From assembly GCF_016859285.1 (NCBI RefSeq), contig NW_024401862.1, positions 1 to 64,000 on the forward strand: a stretch of 64,000 bases of DNA, written 5' to 3'. Of this stretch, positions 60,029 through 64,000 are shown one piece after another (the first letter of the stretch is position 1; every line of letters begins with the position of its first letter). A model generated the notes under the pieces. The model was not told the DNA's origin. It saw only the letters and a program-made list of their open reading frames with translations, and did not search any database. This DNA comes from Xiphias gladius. Taxonomy: Eukaryota > Chordata > Actinopteri > Istiophoriformes > Xiphiidae. A program made the position numbers and the translations under genes.

Positions 60029-60540
60029 CATTATGAAATCTTCTTTACTCATTTATTCCTTTGTTTAGAGCTCCAGCCAGACATTTTGGCCAATTTAGTT
60101 CTCCTGTGGAATAACTCGAAATAATTAATTCGTATTTTATTATCCAAATCTCATTACACAGTTGAGTGATGAATAGTGTCATATTTACATGATGATGCTG
60201 TTTTTCTTTACTAGACTCTAGTGAAAGTTCTGGGACCACCATGGGAAAGGTTGAGAGGTCCAGGGGCCAAAGCCTGGGGTAGTGGTCCGGGATCATGCCC
60301 AAGTGTGCATGGTGGTGTCATCAAGTGAGCCCTTTCCAGAAACTGGTTTTATGATTTCAGAAACCAGTCGACTCAACCTCCAGCATTTTGTCCTGATCAG
60401 AGGCATTCCAGAAAAATGGCATTTACATGTATGATTATTCTGTTCAACAGCTGTTTTTGTTTCCTTTTCCTGTCTTTCTGGCTTTGTGCACGTGGTGGAG
60501 GAGGCTGGGTGTATGAGTGACAATGTGGATGTACTTGAAT

Positions 60541-60542
<2 letters not shown>

Positions 60543-60598
<56 letters not shown>
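60543..60598. repeat. (GT)28 microsatellite, long class
   Basis: Twenty-eight units, before the beta promoter of U7. Confidence 0.95.
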
Positions 60599-60600
<2 letters not shown>

Positions 60601-62775
60601 AAGGGACTATGAGAACTTGTGAGGTGTAGAAGTAGCTGGGAAGCCATCCTGATAAATGGCTGGCATGTGTCTCTCTGTACTGACAAACGAGAGAGAACTG
60701 CCCTCCCCAGTGAGTCTTGGCCAAATTAGCCCTATTTATTTTAAATATATATAAAATGTGTGCCTGTACAGTTCTTCGCAACTAGAGAGGAGCTCTGAGG
60801 AGTCTGTTTTTTGAAGTTTATTCAGGTAGTGACGTTTCTTTTAGTCTGAGTTTTCATCCACCACGTACATGGTTGGTAAGCTGTACAGAAAAACACCAGA
60901 AAGTCGGCCAATCAATTTCTGATCACTTTGTAGAGGAGAAAGGCCACTCTGAGACATGAAGGTTGTTGGGGAAAAAAACCCACAATGAATGGAACATTTA
61001 GCTTTTTTCGTTATTGCATTGCAAGCCTATAGGATAATAATCCTATAATATATAGGATGATTTATGTAGTTGCCCTCATTGCATGATCAGCTTGTCAATC
61101 AAAGCAGGCTGGGTAACACAAAGGTTAGTTGTCTCTGCCCTCACTAAGACTGGCCAAGGCCCATCTCTGCTCTATACAAAGCCAACCTTTCTGCTATCAA
61201 GCCTGCGTCATATCTTAAGATACTGTAAGCACTGCTAGATGAGTACTATTGGATATTTTTAATATAAGATTAAAATCAAATAAAAATAAAAAAGGTTGTA
61301 TTTTACTCCTTTTGAGAAGAATTTCAATATACTGTAATATTGAGGCTAAATGTCAATGTGAACTTCTCCCCCTTTTTTTAGTAAAATAAAAGTTACCAAA
61401 AACTCTCACTTTGTGTCTGACTGTACTTTAGGATTTAAGATCTCCTAGATCAATAATATTGTCTTCTTAGAAACAGTGGATCAGTAACATAAGAACCAAT
61501 AGCGACAGAAATGCTACACCGTAACATTTCCTATCAACATTTTGTAAGATCTCTGAGCTGATTATATGGTGCATGTGACCTTAAATGCCACCCAGACTAT
61601 CCACTCCATACAGCACTTTTTCAGTTTTAGGAATTGTTAAAGGTTACCTCCAGTGAAAGTGTAACTCTCCTGACTGGAAATTTGCTAACTCTCTGATATG
61701 TTGAAATATTTAAGGCAGACGTAGAGACCTGCTGAAATCTGTAAATGCATATTCTTAGCTTACACCACCCACAAAAACACCTTTTAATCCTGGAAACATT
61801 AGCTCAGTGTTTCAATGAGGTCCACACTTTGGATCTAAGGCCTAATACAGAACCTGATGATCAGGTTTGAAGCACTTACAACAAAACCTGAAGCCTAAAC
61901 TATTTATTTCTTAGATGAGTGTGAGATCTGCAGTGGATGGATGATGAGACGGCCTGTTTTTCAAGAGCACTCTTGACTTTGTACTTTCTCTCTCCAACAA
62001 TAAGTATTAACAACGACCTCACACAGAGGCTCGGGCTCAGAGGCCCCATGACCTTTTAGGCCCCCAGGCCCGTGTCTTGAAGGCCCGATTGGTAATTAAC
62101 CCATAGAAATCACGGCCTTGTATCTCTGATGAGAGATCCAAGGTCTGGCCCAGTTCCCTCATTATCTGTACAACATAAAAAAGTTCATAAATTGATGGAT
62201 TTCGCATGAATACACATTTGTATTAACCACATCTTTATCATTCTTAAAAAGTTCAATAGTTATCGTATTAGCTGCGCTGTGTGTTGGTCAGTTTGAAAGC
62301 CAATGACATGGCCACAGCAGTAAACCTTTGTTGAAATGTTTCCCTTTTATTTTGACAACTAGGTTGTCTGTTTGGGAAATGTAGAAACAATTTAAATGTG
62401 TTTCACGAACATACAAACATTTTATAGGCTCTCCAGGTGAGTTTCAGTTAAAATGATAACTATATCCTCTGTGAACTCATTCAAGATTTATGTGAACAGT
62501 ATTCCAAATAGCATATATCATAGGATATACAGTAGAGCACAAGTTGTTGTAGTCAACATAACAGTAAGGGAAGTTTATAAGACTTTCTCTTTCTCTTTTT
62601 TTACAAAAACTGTTCTGACTCATCAGTCAGAATTTAGGACCATTCCTAAAGGTCTGGGAGAAGTCGGAGGTAGTCCGGCAAGGACAGCGTCATCACTGAC
62701 CTGTTAACAGTCTTTCAGCTGCTGCAGGTAAATGTGTCTCGTTGTGTCAGTGTTTGGGACAAATACGACAATAAG
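60599..62775. other. Inter-gene spacer upstream of U7, beta type (CTCF-like site deleted)
   Basis: Deletion joint at 61620-61630, same as U2 and U4; AATAAG form. No gene seen. Confidence 0.75.
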
Positions 62776-62789
62776 GAGCTTTAAAAACT

Positions 62790-63296
62790 TTATTTTGATG
62801 GTGCGAGAGTTACTATGGGTCCAGTGAGCTCAGCAACAAAACTGATAACACTGGAGAGGATGGTTTTGCACAACTCTGCACTACATGGACACTGTAAAAA
62901 CACAACGTGATTGAGAACAAAAACACACAAGAAGATGTAGGTGCATGTGCACCACAGTAAACCGCACGAGAACGGCGGAAGTGCTCTCAAATGTGTGGGT
63001 TTTATCATTATGGACATATTAGGTGCTGAGGGAGACAGTCTATGGAAGAAATGGAAAATCATAACTACATATGAACATGGAGACACAAAAAATGGACAGT
63101 TAATACAATCTGTTGGTCTGCTTAACTCTCCCCGAACGCTCTCTCTCAAACTTGGTGTCAGTTTCAAATCCAGCTTTGTTGTAATGGCGTAAGTATAACG
63201 GAAACACCTTGTATAACGTTTACAAGTCAGTAATGACCCAGAAAATAAGAGAAAAAAAAAGAGACAATTAATGGATTTCACTTTGCCACATAACAA
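62790..63296 (-). CDS. Divergent minus-strand ORF upstream of U7, hypothetical
   Basis: 168 codons, uninterrupted; N-terminus has FFFLL where others have FFFFL, from a G in the poly(A) run. Confidence 0.2.
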   Translation of the reverse strand: MLCGKVKSINCLFFFLLFSGSLLTCKRYTRCFRYTYAITTKLDLKLTPSLRESVRGELSRPTDCINCPFFVSPCSYVVMIFHFFHRLSPSAPNMSIMIKPTHLRALPPFSCGLLWCTCTYIFLCVFVLNHVVFLQCPCSAELCKTILSSVISFVAELTGPIVTLAPSK

Positions 63297-63394
63297 CCTT
63301 ATTATAATGTATTAAAAAAACACAGAAATATAAAGGAAATTGAAAAATTAATTGAAAAAAATCAGAAAAATAACGTCTCTCTGCGTCTTCTCCA

Positions 63395-63452
63395 CGTACA
63401 CGCACGCGCGTGCGTGCGTCACTAAAAAAAAACGTCACGGTGGGTATATAAG
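63395..63452 (+). promoter_or_regulatory. U7 core promoter
   Basis: TATATAAG at 63445-63452, ACGTCAC at 63432-63438. Confidence 0.75.
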
Positions 63453-63642
63453 GGTGCCCATCATTCGGATTCTCCCCTTTTGCACCTGGACTTGGAAACG
63501 AATAGACCTGTTGCAAACCAAAGCTGTGGAAAGCAAACTTTTGGAGAATTTCATTCCTGGAAACAAACTACCGGAAAGCGGATCCTGCTGAAAAACCAAA
63601 CCTTTGGATCACTGGACTATTGGAAAACCGAGGAGTCTGAAC

Positions 63643-64000
63643 ATGTCCTCCAGTAGACCACGGATCCCGGAGGAGCACCTGCCGGAGGGAGTCGCCCCCC
63701 AGCAGGTGCTGGACAACGATGCAGGTAAGACAACTTTTCTATTTATTCTATATTATTGAAATCATTTTACTTCTGACTGATTCGTTGATTCATCGCGTTA
63801 ATATCCTTACAAGCTTTATCAGTGTGTAAATCAATGTCACTATGAATTTAAAGATGAACAGTTCACATTATGTCATTAGGGCCTGTTGGGAAAACACAGA
63901 TTTGGTGAAACTAGACACTTCTTCGACGATTATTCAGTGTGAAATGATTATTTGATGGACAGAATTTCTTAAATTATCCGGGAAAGTTGTAGAATTCATG
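63643..64000 (+). CDS. U7 beta gene, exon 1 and start of intron (cut by window end)
   Basis: Exon 1 is 63643-63724 (82 nt, in frame, HLPEGVAP form) with donor GCAG|GTAAGA. The intron matches beta introns as far as it goes. Exon 2 lies beyond the window, so intactness is unknown. Confidence 0.65.

Larger units (their letters stand above)
1..64000. repeat. Tandem gene array of alpha and beta units with a ~20.56 kb higher-order period
   Basis: The same promoter and exon 1 recur with starts near 5683, 13893, 26243, 34459, 46778, 55177 and 63395, giving spacings of 8210, 12350, 8216, 12319, 8399 and 8218 bases. Promoter-to-promoter distance between like units is about 20.56 kb (U1 to U3, U2 to U4, U3 to U5). 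The 12.3 kb units are beta units followed by segment T, found at 17.9-22.39 kb and 38.47-42.93 kb. Alpha and beta differ consistently in exon 1 end, intron 1, exon 2 length, dinucleotide repeat length and upstream flank. Copies look near-identical by eye but carry copy-specific substitutions and indels, so they are separate copies and not one sequence assembled repeatedly. Repeat boundaries are chosen at the promoter for convenience; the true duplication breakpoints may differ. Confidence 0.96.

Noticed and set aside
1-64000. Endogenous virus or giant mobile element as the amplified unit
   Set aside because: No polymerase, integrase, capsid or terminase-like frame and no terminal repeats flank the units; the array is explained by segmental duplication.

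Overview
The window looks like a teleost fish chromosome. The signs are intron-containing genes with vertebrate splice sites, a strong TATA promoter, AT-rich spacers, a Tc1/mariner remnant of the kind common in fish, a short inverted-repeat element, and the recognisable C-terminal end of timm22, which encodes an inner-mitochondrial-membrane translocase subunit. No bacterial gene, tRNA, rRNA or CRISPR array was seen.

Almost the whole window is one tandem gene array. I number the units U0 to U7 by their promoter: U0 is only a tail (1-5682), and the others start near 5683, 13893, 26243, 34459, 46778, 55177 and 63395. There are two gene types. Alpha units (U0, U1, U3, U5, U6) are about 8.2-8.4 kb. 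Beta units (U2, U4, start of U7) carry the long gene. The complete beta units are about 12.3 kb because a 4.5 kb segment T follows the gene. The order is alpha-alpha-beta-T-alpha-beta-T-alpha-alpha-beta, giving a higher-order period of about 20.56 kb. T holds a candidate terminal exon with a poly(A) signal, a short MITE-like element, a decayed Tc1 element and the last two exons of timm22 on the minus strand. It then breaks abruptly back into the 3' part of an alpha unit.

Each unit starts with the same core promoter (cAMP-response-like ACGTCAC, then TATATAAG) and exon 1 (MSSSRPRIPEE...). Exon 2 encodes an acidic, Ser/Asp/Glu-rich segment. In beta units exon 2 continues into a Pro/Ala stretch, three PSTSG repeats, a bipartite basic cluster and the C-terminus WADDSDSD. 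U2 and U4 are intact and predict proteins of 302 and 301 residues. I do not recognise the family; a nuclear, possibly transcription-related protein is inferred from composition only. In alpha units exon 2 lacks the PSTSG module, but two extra copies of that module (f and g) lie downstream, together with a duplicated small-exon region (h). Most alpha copies carry 1-2 nt indels that break the frame. These could be real decay or uncorrected long-read errors.

The most interesting points are: the higher-order alpha/beta/T layout; a perfect splice donor lying inside the basic cluster of the beta gene, with downstream exons that stay open in both intact copies; a CTCF-like site upstream of alpha promoters that is lost upstream of beta promoters through a deletion between 8-bp repeats; a palindrome apparently perfected by templated mutation; and capture and amplification of a timm22 3' fragment.
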